NCBI GenBank assembly: GCA_934667175.1
Contig: CAKULN010000009.1
Coordinates: 1-64,000 of the forward strand
Length of the DNA: 64,000 bases
Source: an uncultured Bacteroidales bacterium
Lineage (GTDB): Bacteria > Bacteroidota > Bacteroidia > Bacteroidales > UBA932
Direction of reading: 5' to 3'
Below the pieces are notes generated by a model. That model was given only the letters and a program-made list of their open reading frames with translations, was not told the origin of the DNA and searched no databases. Position 1 is the first letter of the stretch. Each line of letters begins with the position of its first letter. Shown in pieces: positions 6,949 through 15,617 of the stretch. A program made the translations under genes and the position numbers.

Positions 6949-9123
6949 TTATTTGCCGGACTTGAAGGTTCGTTCTTTCCCATCGTAGCAAACCGCGCTG
7001 AACCCTTTGTCTGTTATCTCAATCTTACTGTCCGGCCGGATCATCCTGTTGCCCTCGCCTTTGACCAGAGGTTCTCCTCCCGTGAACGGGAAGATCATGG
7101 TCTGAGCCGATGTCCTGACCACCCAGTATCTGATGCCATTCCCTTCCAGCAGTTCGGGAAGGCTTTTTATAGTCTCACCGGCCGTTATTCCCTTCCAGGA
7201 AGGTACCTGTTTCCCATGCAGATCATAATAGCCTACGGTGTTGTCTGTGTGCAGGAGCATGGCGGTATAGCCTTTCGCTCCCGTGAAATCGTACACGGCC
7301 GGTCCTGCCGCAATTTTCTTGCCTGTCTCGGAAGGAAATCCGGAGACGAATCGTCCGAGCCTGTCTATCAAGAACATCTGTGATCCGGCCGCGAAAAGGT
7401 ACTGGATCTTCCCGTTGTTGTAGTAGTCCACTTCCTGGACGTATCCTCTGATCTTCGACTTGAAGGGAACTCCCCAGACATCCTTGCCGTTCTCGTCCCG
7501 CAGACATATTGACAGGTGGCTGTTCTGGTAGAGAGTGTTGATCTTCCCGGTGGCGCAGTTCAAGACCTTGAAGGGCCCTTGCGGCACATTCACGGTCGTG
7601 TCTCTCGCGGCGGACAGTGCGACTGTACCTTTGCTTACCTCGATTCTGTCGAGGTTGAGATCCAGTGCCATGCTACCTCCATCGGAGACCACCGACAGGA
7701 CAACCGGGACGTATGCCGCGCCTCTAAGGATACTCCTGATCCCTTTGGCCATCATCGGTGTGAAGTTGGCGTCAAGCTGATTCGGATCCTCGCTGAGCGA
7801 ATGGTATATCCATGCGTCGCAGTTCTTTTGCGGGATTCTGTCAAGACCCTCAGACTTCAGCCTGACAGAGAGCGTCTCTTTCAGAAAATCTGTCTCTGAA
7901 TATCCCGCCACGCAGTCCTCTGACCCGATGACGAGCCACTTCCCGACAAGCTTGCCGGCACTTTCGTCCTCTCCAGTGAAGAGCTCTCCGAAAATGGTTC
8001 TGGCAAAGCCGGCGTGGTTGACCGCACTTGCTTTCTCCTCAGACAGCCGGGCGCCGGGTCTCAGCAGGAGGATTTTCCGCAATTTGCCCCCGAAATGCAG
8101 GTTGACCGCCGCTATCTCCTTGATGTCAAGCGATTGCGCCCACTCTTCAGCATTCTTTCCGTGTTCCTTTTTCTGGGATTGAAGGATGGATTCGTATTTG
8201 TCAAGACGACTTCTGGAATCGAGGTGGTTTCTGTAGGCCTTGATGTAGGCGGTTATGTTGCCGATCGGGATATCGACTATGAAATCCACATTCCCCGGCA
8301 CCGCGTCAGCGATCTCGACGGAGGATGAGCCGGCGTGGCTGAGGACATTCAGGTAATAATAAGGGTCATTGCTGTAGAGCAGGGTTCCCCGCATCCCCGC
8401 CCCGGTTTCGGAGTGCCTGGTGACACGGAAGGCCGTCCATTCGGAGATGTCCTTGACAAAAGCGTTGGCTTTTCGGTGCCTTTTGGAAAGGAATGCGCCC
8501 AGAATGTTGTCAGCGTAGGCGTTTGAGAAGAAAATCACATCGTCCCCGGTCTCCATGCCTGACGAGGCGATCTCCTTGAACCCTTTTGTCTCCAGAATGC
8601 TGTGTCCCTCCTCGAGGTGCCTGACGGATGAGTTTATGATAGTTTCCGATGAAGAGATGAGGATCAAATCTCCGTTGATCCTGGTCAGCAGGCCTGAAGA
8701 GTCCGCCACGGCCAGAAGGTTCTTTAGCTCGGCCGTGCTGTCGGCTATGGCTTTCTTGGCCTCAATGATCAGAAGCGGAGGAATGTCCTTGCTGTAGTGC
8801 ACAGACATGATGGCCGGAACCCTCCTGAGTTCGCCGTTCCTGGCGGCCGCTATCCTGTCAAACTTGTTTGAGGCGAGTTCTCCGAAAACGGCCAGAGTGT
8901 CCCCAAGAAGTTCGCAGGCATGCCCGAAGTTCTTGAAACAAAGAACTATCGCGGCATCAGACGGCACCGCCTTGATCAAACTGTTGTTTTCCAGAAATCT
9001 GGAATCGATTTCCGGTTCCGGGCCTCTTTCTGTCCCTGAATATAATTCCACCACGGCAAAGACGATCCCTCCGATCAGGATCACAGCCGTGGCGATCAGT
9101 ATGGTCAGTATCTTTCTGTTCAT
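6949..9123 (-). CDS. Membrane-anchored extracytoplasmic protein of unknown function
   Basis: I do not recognise a named family with certainty. The 724-residue protein has one N-terminal hydrophobic segment (residues 4-26, ILIATAVILIGGIVFAVV) and is otherwise soluble, so most of it should face the periplasm. The N-terminal half has features like DUF3352-type proteins (VPSDAAIVLCFKNF, then a long alpha/beta region). The last 200 residues have short strand repeats such as YYNNGKIQYLFAAGS and IDRLGRFVSGFP that resemble propeller blades. It sits between a TonB-like protein and an acyl-CoA synthetase, with gaps of 28 and 11 bp, so it is probably cotranscribed with them. Confidence 0.75.
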   Translation of the reverse strand: MNRKILTILIATAVILIGGIVFAVVELYSGTERGPEPEIDSRFLENNSLIKAVPSDAAIVLCFKNFGHACELLGDTLAVFGELASNKFDRIAAARNGELRRVPAIMSVHYSKDIPPLLIIEAKKAIADSTAELKNLLAVADSSGLLTRINGDLILISSSETIINSSVRHLEEGHSILETKGFKEIASSGMETGDDVIFFSNAYADNILGAFLSKRHRKANAFVKDISEWTAFRVTRHSETGAGMRGTLLYSNDPYYYLNVLSHAGSSSVEIADAVPGNVDFIVDIPIGNITAYIKAYRNHLDSRSRLDKYESILQSQKKEHGKNAEEWAQSLDIKEIAAVNLHFGGKLRKILLLRPGARLSEEKASAVNHAGFARTIFGELFTGEDESAGKLVGKWLVIGSEDCVAGYSETDFLKETLSVRLKSEGLDRIPQKNCDAWIYHSLSEDPNQLDANFTPMMAKGIRSILRGAAYVPVVLSVVSDGGSMALDLNLDRIEVSKGTVALSAARDTTVNVPQGPFKVLNCATGKINTLYQNSHLSICLRDENGKDVWGVPFKSKIRGYVQEVDYYNNGKIQYLFAAGSQMFLIDRLGRFVSGFPSETGKKIAAGPAVYDFTGAKGYTAMLLHTDNTVGYYDLHGKQVPSWKGITAGETIKSLPELLEGNGIRYWVVRTSAQTMIFPFTGGEPLVKGEGNRMIRPDSKIEITDKGFSAVCYDGKERTFKSGK

Positions 9124-9151
9124 CAGCCTTAACCGCTATAGATAAGAAATG

Positions 9152-9853
9152 TTATTGAGCCACAAACAAATAAACAATGTTCCCCACCTGCCTTGCAGGG
9201 GCCGTTCCAGAGGCTGAGAACCGTGAAAGTCTGGCTGCTCTTATCGCGAAGTCCCTCAGGCACTTGTCATCAGATGAAACCTCGTCCCGGACCTTTGCGT
9301 TGAGCACCTTGCCGGAGGGGTCGACTGTGATGATCACTGTCACATGACCGGCTCCCAGGCATCTGTAAGCAGGGATCGAAAGCTTGCTCGCCTTCCTGCC
9401 TTCAAGCTCATAGGAGACTACGGACGGCCCCTTGTAGGATGAACTTTTCGGCTCCTCCCTTTTCTTTACAGGTTTGCTTACAGCGGCATAGTCCTCGTCA
9501 GGCTCGTCAATCTTAGGACCGTTCTTCAAGTCCTGAGCCAGCTTCTCGGCCTCCCTGTAGAGTTCCTCCGCATTGGTGTTGCGGTCATCCTTGAGAGCTC
9601 CTCTGTCCACAGCCACATTCCGTACCGGCACTCCCGCCGCCTCCGCAAGCATCCTGTCAAGTCTTTCGCTGACCTCTTCCTTGAGATTACGCTCCGCGCG
9701 CTCTTTTTCGACCTTCTCCTGTTTCGAGAAGTCGAGCACAAACGTGTTCTCCCTCTTCAGCGCGGAGGAAATCTGGCAGACAAGCAACACAATCACCACC
9801 ACCAGATGGAATATGATGGTGATGTAAAGTCCTGCCTTGTCGTCGCTCCTCAT
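9152..9853 (-). CDS. TonB-like energy transducer protein
   Basis: Has the usual TonB layout: a short cytoplasmic start, a transmembrane helix at about residues 9-28 (LYITIIFHLVVVIVLLV), a charged region rich in Glu, Lys and Arg, and a C-terminal domain (VTVIITVDPSGKVLNAKV, then DFAIRAARLSRF) like the TonB C-terminal fold. At 233 residues it is typical. TonB proteins pass proton-motive energy from ExbB/ExbD to outer-membrane receptors such as SusC; the ExbB/D genes lie 2.3 kb upstream at 12138-14453. Whether this one serves SusC or another receptor, or is a TolA-like protein, is inference. Confidence 0.75.
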   Translation of the reverse strand: MRSDDKAGLYITIIFHLVVVIVLLVCQISSALKRENTFVLDFSKQEKVEKERAERNLKEEVSERLDRMLAEAAGVPVRNVAVDRGALKDDRNTNAEELYREAEKLAQDLKNGPKIDEPDEDYAAVSKPVKKREEPKSSSYKGPSVVSYELEGRKASKLSIPAYRCLGAGHVTVIITVDPSGKVLNAKVRDEVSSDDKCLRDFAIRAARLSRFSASGTAPARQVGNIVYLFVAQ

Positions 9854-9893
9854 AGCGTAATGAATATTCTTCTGTGTTGAGTCTCTTCCTCCA

Positions 9894-10520
9894 CTATCCT
9901 GCGGCCTCCCGCTCCCTCAGTGATTTCTCGATCGTCGCCGAGATGATGTCGATAGCGACCTTGTTGTGGCCGCCCTGAGGAATGATAAGATCGGCGTAAC
10001 GCTTGCTCGGTTCGATGAACTGGAGGTACATCGGCTTCACCGTCTTTGTGTACCTTTCTATCACCGTCTCGACGGTCTTGCCCCTTTCCAGAATGTCTCT
10101 GGCCATGACCCTCATCAGGCGGTCGTCATCGTCTGCGTCCACGAATATCTTGATGTCCATCTGATCCCGCAACTCCTTGCAGGTGAACACCAGAATCCCT
10201 TCGATGATGATGACCTCGGCCGGTTCCACGGTGACGGTCTCGGTCTTGGACCTCGAGCATGTGATGTAGGAATATACCGGCTGCTCTATCGCCTTGCCAT
10301 TCTTCAAGTCGCTGAGCTGTCCGCAGAGAAGCTTGAAATCTATGGCGTCAGGATGGTCGAAGTTGATCCGCTGCCTCTCCTCCAACGGAAGGTGGCTGGA
10401 GTCCTTGTAGTAGGAGTCCTGCGGAATCACCACAACCCTTTCCTTAAGTTTTTCGGTTATCGCGTTGACCACCGTTGTCTTTCCGGAGCCTGAGCCACCG
10501 GCTATTCCGATCACTAACAT
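9894..10520 (-). CDS. udk: Uridine kinase
   Basis: Phosphorylates uridine and cytidine to UMP and CMP in pyrimidine salvage. The P-loop is GGSGSGKTT at residues 8-16; further signatures are DHPDAIDF and EGILVFTCKELRDQMDIKIFVDAD. Length 208 is normal. It lies 12 bp downstream of asnS and 40 bp upstream of the TonB-like gene on the same strand. Confidence 0.96.
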   Translation of the reverse strand: MLVIGIAGGSGSGKTTVVNAITEKLKERVVVIPQDSYYKDSSHLPLEERQRINFDHPDAIDFKLLCGQLSDLKNGKAIEQPVYSYITCSRSKTETVTVEPAEVIIIEGILVFTCKELRDQMDIKIFVDADDDDRLMRVMARDILERGKTVETVIERYTKTVKPMYLQFIEPSKRYADLIIPQGGHNKVAIDIISATIEKSLREREAAG

Positions 10521-10532
10521 ATTCGTTGATTT

Positions 10533-11930
10533 TTAGAATTCGGCGTTCTTTGGAGTCCTTGGGAACGGGATCACGTCACGGATGTTGGCCATGCCGGTGA
10601 CGAAGAGCAGCAGTCTCTCGAATCCGAGGCCGAATCCGCTGTGAGGAACTGTTCCGTAGCGGCGGGTGTCGATGTACCATTCGAGATTCTTGCGGCTCAT
10701 CTTCAGCTCGTCAATCCTCCGCTCCAATTTCTCAAGGGATGCCTCCCTCTCTGACCCTCCGATGATCTCGCCTATCTTCGGGAAGAGCACATCCATCCCG
10801 CGCACGGTCTTTCCGTCCTCGTTCTGCTTCATGTAGAAAGCCTTGATGTCCTTAGGGAAGTCCGTGAGGATCACAGGTTTGCCGAAATGCTTCTCCACAA
10901 GGAAGCGCTCATGCTCGCTCTGGAAGTCGGTTCCCCAGTGGACTGGGTACTCGAACTGAGTGCCGTTCTTCACCGCTTCCTCGAGAATCTCGACAGCCTC
11001 GGTGTAGGTCACTCTCTGGAATGCGATTCCAAGCACGCTCTTGAGCCTTTCGATCAGGCCGTCATCGTACTTGTCGTTGAGGAATTTCAGGTCATCAGCA
11101 CAGTTGTCGAGCGCATACTGCACGAGGTATTTCACGAATTCCTCGGCAAGGACCATGTTGTCGTTGATGTCGTAGAATGCCATCTCCGGCTCGATCATCC
11201 AGAACTCTGCCAGGTGTCTTGGGGTGTTCGAGTTCTCCGCCCTGAATGTCGGGCCGAACGTGTAGATCTCACCGACGGCTGTCGCTCCGAGTTCTCCCTC
11301 AAGCTGTCCGCTGACGGTCAGGCTGGTCTTCTTTCCGAAGAAATCCTTGCTGAAGTCTACCTTGCCGTTCTCTTTCTTCGGCACGTTCTCAAGATTGAGT
11401 GTCGTGACCTGGAACATGTCTCCGGCGCCTTCGGCGTCCGATTCTGTGATCAGAGGCGTGTTAAGGTAGACGAATCCCTTGTCGTTGAAGAACTTGTGAA
11501 TCGCGAAAGCCATAGCGTGGCGAATCCTCAGCACGGCTCCGAATGTGTTGGTCCTCGGACGTAGATGAGCCACGGTGCGGAGATATTCAAGAGATGTGTT
11601 CTTCTTTTGAAGCGGGTATCTTACCGGATCGCATTCTCCAAGCACCTCGATCTCCTTAGCTTGGATTTCCACGGCCTGACCGCTGCCGACAGACTCTATC
11701 AGGTTTCCGATCACGCTGATGCTGGCTCCGGTCGTGATCCTGGCGATGATGGCCTCGTCGAAATTGGCCATGTCGACCACAACCTGGATGTTATTCACTG
11801 TCGAGCCATCGTTCAGAGCGATGAACTTGATCTGTTTGTTGCCTCTTTTTGTTCTGACCCAACCTTTGGCTAGCACTTCCTGTCCCGGAGTCGCCTTGAG
11901 CAGGTCCTTCACTTTGCTCCTCGTTACCAT
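10533..11930 (-). CDS. asnS: Asparaginyl-tRNA synthetase
   Basis: Class II aminoacyl-tRNA synthetase that charges tRNA-Asn. An N-terminal OB-fold anticodon-binding domain (residues 1-110, [19 protein letters not shown]) is followed by the catalytic core: motif 2 region [21 protein letters not shown] near 230-250 and motif 3 [13 protein letters not shown] near 435. The ending [15 protein letters not shown] is typical of AsnRS. Length is 465. A good promoter lies at 11958-11965, making asnS the likely first gene of the minus-strand run to 3260. Confidence 0.97.
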   Translation of the reverse strand: MVTRSKVKDLLKATPGQEVLAKGWVRTKRGNKQIKFIALNDGSTVNNIQVVVDMANFDEAIIARITTGASISVIGNLIESVGSGQAVEIQAKEIEVLGECDPVRYPLQKKNTSLEYLRTVAHLRPRTNTFGAVLRIRHAMAFAIHKFFNDKGFVYLNTPLITESDAEGAGDMFQVTTLNLENVPKKENGKVDFSKDFFGKKTSLTVSGQLEGELGATAVGEIYTFGPTFRAENSNTPRHLAEFWMIEPEMAFYDINDNMVLAEEFVKYLVQYALDNCADDLKFLNDKYDDGLIERLKSVLGIAFQRVTYTEAVEILEEAVKNGTQFEYPVHWGTDFQSEHERFLVEKHFGKPVILTDFPKDIKAFYMKQNEDGKTVRGMDVLFPKIGEIIGGSEREASLEKLERRIDELKMSRKNLEWYIDTRRYGTVPHSGFGLGFERLLLFVTGMANIRDVIPFPRTPKNAEF

Positions 11931-11957
11931 ATTTGTTTGACATTTAATTCAATCTCA

Positions 11958-11965
11958 CAAAGATA
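11958..11965 (-). promoter_or_regulatory. -7 box (TATCTTTG) of the asnS operon
   Basis: The minus strand reads TATCTTTG, matching TAnnTTTG, about 27 bp upstream of the asnS ATG, an ordinary leader length. The 16 bp TATCTTTGTGAGATTG is repeated exactly upstream of the porin gene at 55461-55476. Confidence 0.7.
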
Positions 11966-12046
11966 GTATAAAATTTACGGCGGTCAAAGACCTTTTTGAA
12001 TATTCCGCTTACGGTCATAGAGCATGTTGAACCGTTCATTGCGGAC

Positions 12047-12078
12047 GGTTGTCACTTCGACAGGCTAAGTGACCAACC
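12047..12078. repeat. Solitary REP-like hairpin between asnS and exbD
   Basis: GGTTGTCACT at 12047-12056 pairs with AGTGACCAACC at 12068-12078 around the core TCGACAGGCTA, the same core as the arrays at 13-206 and 62168-62358. It lies between the asnS promoter and the terminator of the exb operon and is the only copy in the window found alone in a short intergenic gap. Confidence 0.75.
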
Positions 12079-12089
12079 GAATAAAGAAA

Positions 12090-12113
12090 GGGACTGACTT
12101 TCCGGCCAATCCC
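12090..12113 (-). terminator. Rho-independent terminator of the exbB/exbD operon
   Basis: On the minus strand a 9-bp stem (GGGATTGGC against GTCAGTCCC, with two G-T pairs) encloses a 6-base loop and is followed by CTTTCTTTAT. It lies 24 bp past the stop codon of the last exbD gene. Confidence 0.75.
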
Positions 12114-12137
12114 TCTCTAAAAGAATTTCAAGAATGT

Positions 12138-12599
12138 TTATTTCTCTGCCTTTCTTGCAGCGTACATGATCTTGAGGGCGGAGCAGCGCCTAAGCTCCTG
12201 CTTGACGTCCGTCACGATACCCATTCTCGCGTCTTCGTCTGCCTTGATTGAGACCTGCATCAACTGGCGGTCAGCCTCGCTCATCGCGTCGCGTTCTGCG
12301 GCGATGAAGTCACGGATGTCGTTTGTCGTCTTGAAAGAGTCGTTCAGCTGGATACGAGCCTCGGTTCCGTACTGGCTCTGATACTGAGCGGTCGGGGATC
12401 CGATGTAGATGTATGAAGCCAAATCCTTTCTTTCAAGCTTGGCGACCTCTGTGGCTTCAGGAAGTCTCACTCTGACCTTAACCTCCGTTGAACGGAGCTG
12501 AGAGGTTACCATGAAGAAGAACAGGAACATGAACACGATGTCTGAGCTGGTTCCCAACTCCGGCATTTCTTTTTTACCACTTCTTTTAAAATTAGGCAT
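12138..12599 (-). CDS. ExbD/TolR-family biopolymer transport protein (second copy)
   Basis: Small inner-membrane subunit of a proton-driven ExbB/ExbD motor. One transmembrane helix (residues about 19-37, SDIVFMFLFFFMVTSQL) preceded by a conserved acidic residue (TSSD), which in ExbD proteins is the proton-carrying Asp, then a periplasmic domain. Length 153. It is the last gene of the exb operon and is followed by a terminator. Two different ExbD proteins after one ExbB is the usual Bacteroidales arrangement. Confidence 0.88.
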   Translation of the reverse strand: MPNFKRSGKKEMPELGTSSDIVFMFLFFFMVTSQLRSTEVKVRVRLPEATEVAKLERKDLASYIYIGSPTAQYQSQYGTEARIQLNDSFKTTNDIRDFIAAERDAMSEADRQLMQVSIKADEDARMGIVTDVKQELRRCSALKIMYAARKAEK

Positions 12600-12616
12600 T
12601 GTCTTGTCCTCCTGTT

Positions 12617-13192
12617 TTACTTTTTGGTAACATCCTTAGGCTCAGCCTCGGAAATGTTCTGTGGAATAGCTTCCCTGACAATCTTCTGCTGCTCGTCTGT
12701 GAGGAAGGCGTAAGCCTTTCCGTAGTTCTGCTTGCAGAAGTCGTCACGGACTTCGTTGATGGCCTTCACGAGTTCGTTCTGAACCGCGATGTAGGCCCTG
12801 TAGCTGGTTCCACGGTCATTCTGAAGTGAGATGACTCCCTTGGAAACCGGATATTCACCGTAGCCCTCGATCATCTTCATCTCCCTTTCAGGAAGGTTTG
12901 GATCATTGCTTGGGTTTGTGATGAATTCCTTGATCTTATCCTTGAGCTGGCTAACATCCAAGATCTGGTCACCGGCATACAGTCTGTCGGAAGAGTTGAT
13001 CTTCACGATGATGATGTTACGCTTGTTGACCTTCGTGTCTTCCGTTTTCTGATTCTGGTCAGGCATAGGAGGGAGACGGCGCTGCAGACCTGACTGCTGG
13101 TCCATGGTGGACGTCATCAGGAAGTAGCAGAGCAGAAGGAACGCGATATCGGCTGTCGATTGTGTGTTCAGTCCCGGTGTTTTTCTTGCCAT
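12617..13192 (-). CDS. ExbD/TolR-family biopolymer transport protein (first copy)
   Basis: N-terminal segment TQSTADIAFLLLCYFLMTS (residues 10-28) is the single transmembrane helix with the conserved Asp (TAD). The 150-residue periplasmic domain (VNKRNIIIVKINSSDRLYAGD) resembles ExbD and then extends with a less typical region near residues 130-180, making it longer (191) than its neighbour. Gap to the next exbD is 17 bp. It probably forms a mixed ExbD assembly within the ExbB channel. Confidence 0.87.
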   Translation of the reverse strand: MARKTPGLNTQSTADIAFLLLCYFLMTSTMDQQSGLQRRLPPMPDQNQKTEDTKVNKRNIIIVKINSSDRLYAGDQILDVSQLKDKIKEFITNPSNDPNLPEREMKMIEGYGEYPVSKGVISLQNDRGTSYRAYIAVQNELVKAINEVRDDFCKQNYGKAYAFLTDEQQKIVREAIPQNISEAEPKDVTKK

Positions 13193-13201
13193 AGCTTGAT
13201 G

Positions 13202-13612
13202 TTATTTGTTGTTGATCGCGTCTCTGACGGCACCAACGATGATGGCGATGATCGCGGCGCCACCGAGGACGTAGGTCAGAAGAAGCATAGTGTCTGTCAG
13301 TTTCAGCCACTGGGTGGTAGGCTGTGTCTTGACGTTCAGTGCCGGTGCGCCCGATGAGAGCACATAGGCCAGGATAACCAGAACCGCGATTCCAACCACC
13401 ACTCCGGCGGCCTTGAGCAGGTTCTTAGGGTTGTTCCTGCCGGAGATGAATATTGACAGTCCGATCCAGATAACCACGGCCGCGATGAACAGCACGTAAG
13501 TGTACCTGAGGAGAAGGTCGATGGCGGAGCCTCCGTTTACGAAAGCCAGGATGCCAAGGACTATTCCCAGTAGACCCAATACCCATCCGGTTATTTTGAA
13601 TATCTTATTCAT
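13202..13612 (-). CDS. Small multi-pass membrane protein of the exb operon
   Basis: 136 residues with about four hydrophobic stretches (near residues 5-25, 30-55, 68-90 and 106-130) and short polar loops such as SGRNNPKNLLK. I know no named function, but it is regularly found between ExbB and ExbD genes in this group as far as I recall. Spacing is tight (9 bp to exbD, 31 bp to exbB). It may be an accessory subunit of the proton channel; this is inference from position alone. Confidence 0.75.
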   Translation of the reverse strand: MNKIFKITGWVLGLLGIVLGILAFVNGGSAIDLLLRYTYVLFIAAVVIWIGLSIFISGRNNPKNLLKAAGVVVGIAVLVILAYVLSSGAPALNVKTQPTTQWLKLTDTMLLLTYVLGGAAIIAIIVGAVRDAINNK

Positions 13613-13643
13613 TATAATCAGATTCTAAAATTGTTGCTACAAA

Positions 13644-14453
13644 TTATTTCTTCTGGTTCTTTGCAAGAACGTCTACGAGATCGATTGAAGCGTTCTCCAT
13701 GTCGATGGAGAGGGCGTCGATTCTGGAAAGAATATAGTTGTAGAACACCTGAAGAATCATGGCGACGATAAGACCACCGACGGTGGTGATAAGGGCGACC
13801 TTCATACCTCCGGCGACGATGTTAGGAGAAATGTCTCCGGCAGCCTCGATGGCGTCGAACGCCTGAACCATACCGATAACTGTTCCCAAGAATCCGAGTG
13901 AAGGGGCAAGGGCGATGAACAGGGCGATCCATGAGAGGTTGTTCTCCATGAGGCTCATCTGGACGCCGCCAGCAGAGGTGATTCTCTTCTCGACAACATC
14001 AATACCCTCCTCATAGTGGTTGAGACCGTCGTAGAAGATGCTGGCGACAGGTCCCTTGGTGTCACGGCATACAGCCTTGGCTTTCTCTACTCCGCCTTGT
14101 GCCAGAGCGGCCTCGACGTTCTTGATGAGCTTCTTGGTGTTTGTCTTAGAGAATGAGAGATAAAGGATTCTCTCAATAGCAAGCGCAAGACCGATGATGA
14201 GGCAGAGGAGGATCATGGACATGAAGCCTGGACCTCCCTGGATGAAGTAGGTCTTGATCTGCTGGTGCATAGGGACGTCCTCTCCGGTACCCTTGAGGAG
14301 ATCCTCTGCGGACATTGGCTGGGCTGGAGCGGCAGTCTCAACTTGCTCTGTTGCGGCTGCGTTGTCAGCGGCTGGCTGATCCTGAGCGGATGCGATGTTT
14401 GCAGTGAAGGTGAGAACGCCTGCTACTGCCAAAAACATGAAAAACTTTTTCAT
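13644..14453 (-). CDS. MotA/TolQ/ExbB proton channel family protein
   Basis: Proton-conducting subunit that, with ExbD, energises TonB or Tol-type functions. After a cleavable signal-like N-terminus (residues 1-23) and a short Ala/Pro-rich linker there is one transmembrane helix near 78-98 (MSMILLCLIIGLALAIERIL), a cytoplasmic loop, and two helices in the conserved block IALAPSLGFLGTVIGMVQAF and KVALITTVGGLIVAMILQVFY. The 269-residue length and periplasmic N-terminal extension are typical of Bacteroidales ExbB. It begins an operon of four genes and probably powers the SusC transporters encoded elsewhere in this window. Confidence 0.92.
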   Translation of the reverse strand: MKKFFMFLAVAGVLTFTANIASAQDQPAADNAAATEQVETAAPAQPMSAEDLLKGTGEDVPMHQQIKTYFIQGGPGFMSMILLCLIIGLALAIERILYLSFSKTNTKKLIKNVEAALAQGGVEKAKAVCRDTKGPVASIFYDGLNHYEEGIDVVEKRITSAGGVQMSLMENNLSWIALFIALAPSLGFLGTVIGMVQAFDAIEAAGDISPNIVAGGMKVALITTVGGLIVAMILQVFYNYILSRIDALSIDMENASIDLVDVLAKNQKK

Positions 14454-14582
14454 AACTGTTTTTGTGTGTTTAATTTTAATTGATAATGTATTAAATAGTT
14501 ATCTTTTCCTATGGCTTGGCGAGGGCAAAATACCCTCTACAAAACCGTTGCAATTTACTAAATTATTTCCAAATGGCAATAA

Positions 14583-15617
14583 TTATAGGGAAATTTCTCC
14601 TTGCAGGTTGTCGGCGAGCCTGGACTTCACCCATTCGTTGTCCGTGGTCTTGCCCATCAGATGGAACAGCTTGGCAAGGGCGCTCTCCGTCGTGATGTCA
14701 GAGCCCGAGACCACTCCGGCTTTTTCCAGAGCCTTTCCGGTGGCATAGATGTCCATGTTGACAGTGCCTGACAGGCATTGTGTCACATTCATAAGCACCT
14801 TTCCCATGCCGCAGGCTTCCTTGACGATGTCCAGAAACCATTGTCTTGACGGGGCGTTGCCTGAGCCGTATGTCTCAAGGATGGCCGCGCGGATGTCCGG
14901 GCCGCAGAGGAAATACTTCATGACCTGGGGGGTTATGCCTGGGTGAACCTTCAGAATCGAGACTCTGGTGTCAAGCCTCGTGTTGATTCTCAATGGCTCG
15001 CCCCAACCATTCGGTCTGCGGATGACGCTGTCGTTGTACTTTATGCTGATCCCGGCCTCTGCCAGCGGGGGGCAGTTCGGTGACTTGAAGGCGCTGAAAT
15101 CCTCGGAACTGATCTTGACGCTGCGGTTGCCTCTCAGCAGTTTTGAGTTGAAGAATATGCTCACTTCCGGCACACGCGGATGTCCCTCGGAATCCTTGGC
15201 GGAGGCTATCTCCACGGCGGAGATCAGGTTCTCCTTGCCGTCGGTACGCGGGACTCCGATCGGCAGTTGGCTTCCGGTGAACACGACAGGCTTGGCAAGG
15301 TTCTCCAACATGAAACTTAAAGCTGACGCCGAATATGCCATCGTGTCGGTTCCGTGAAGGACGACGAAGCCGTCATAGTCCTCGTACCGTTCATGAATCA
15401 GCGACGCCAGAGCCTGCCAGAAAGATGGTTCGACGTCTGAGGAGTCGATCAGCGGGTTGAAGGTGTAAGAATCGATGCGCAGGGCGAATTTCTGCAGTTC
15501 GGGGACTTCCTCGAGAATCTGGTGGAAGTCGAACGGCTTGAGAGTCAGATCGACGGGGTCCTGCTTCATGCCGATGGTGCCTCCTGTGTAAATCATCAGG
15601 ATGGAAGATTTTCTCAT
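14583..15617 (-). CDS. ansA: Type I (cytoplasmic) L-asparaginase
   Basis: Hydrolyses asparagine to aspartate and ammonia. The first catalytic threonine is in YTGGTIG at residues 10-16 and the second in VLHGTDTMAYSA near residue 88; the block VFTGSQLPIGVPRTDGKEN follows. There is no signal peptide, so it is cytoplasmic. Length 344 is normal. Its ATG overlaps the tatD stop in an ATGA junction, so it is translationally coupled to tatD. Confidence 0.93.
   Translation of the reverse strand: MRKSSILMIYTGGTIGMKQDPVDLTLKPFDFHQILEEVPELQKFALRIDSYTFNPLIDSSDVEPSFWQALASLIHERYEDYDGFVVLHGTDTMAYSASALSFMLENLAKPVVFTGSQLPIGVPRTDGKENLISAVEIASAKDSEGHPRVPEVSIFFNSKLLRGNRSVKISSEDFSAFKSPNCPPLAEAGISIKYNDSVIRRPNGWGEPLRINTRLDTRVSILKVHPGITPQVMKYFLCGPDIRAAILETYGSGNAPSRQWFLDIVKEACGMGKVLMNVTQCLSGTVNMDIYATGKALEKAGVVSGSDITTESALAKLFHLMGKTTDNEWVKSRLADNLQGEISL

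Noticed and set aside
12001-12137. tRNA or small RNA gene
   Set aside because: The structure is explained by a REP-like hairpin and a terminator; no cloverleaf can be drawn.
14525-14541. GAGGG/CCCTC hairpin as terminator of ansA
   Set aside because: The stem is only 5 bp and no U tract follows on the minus strand.
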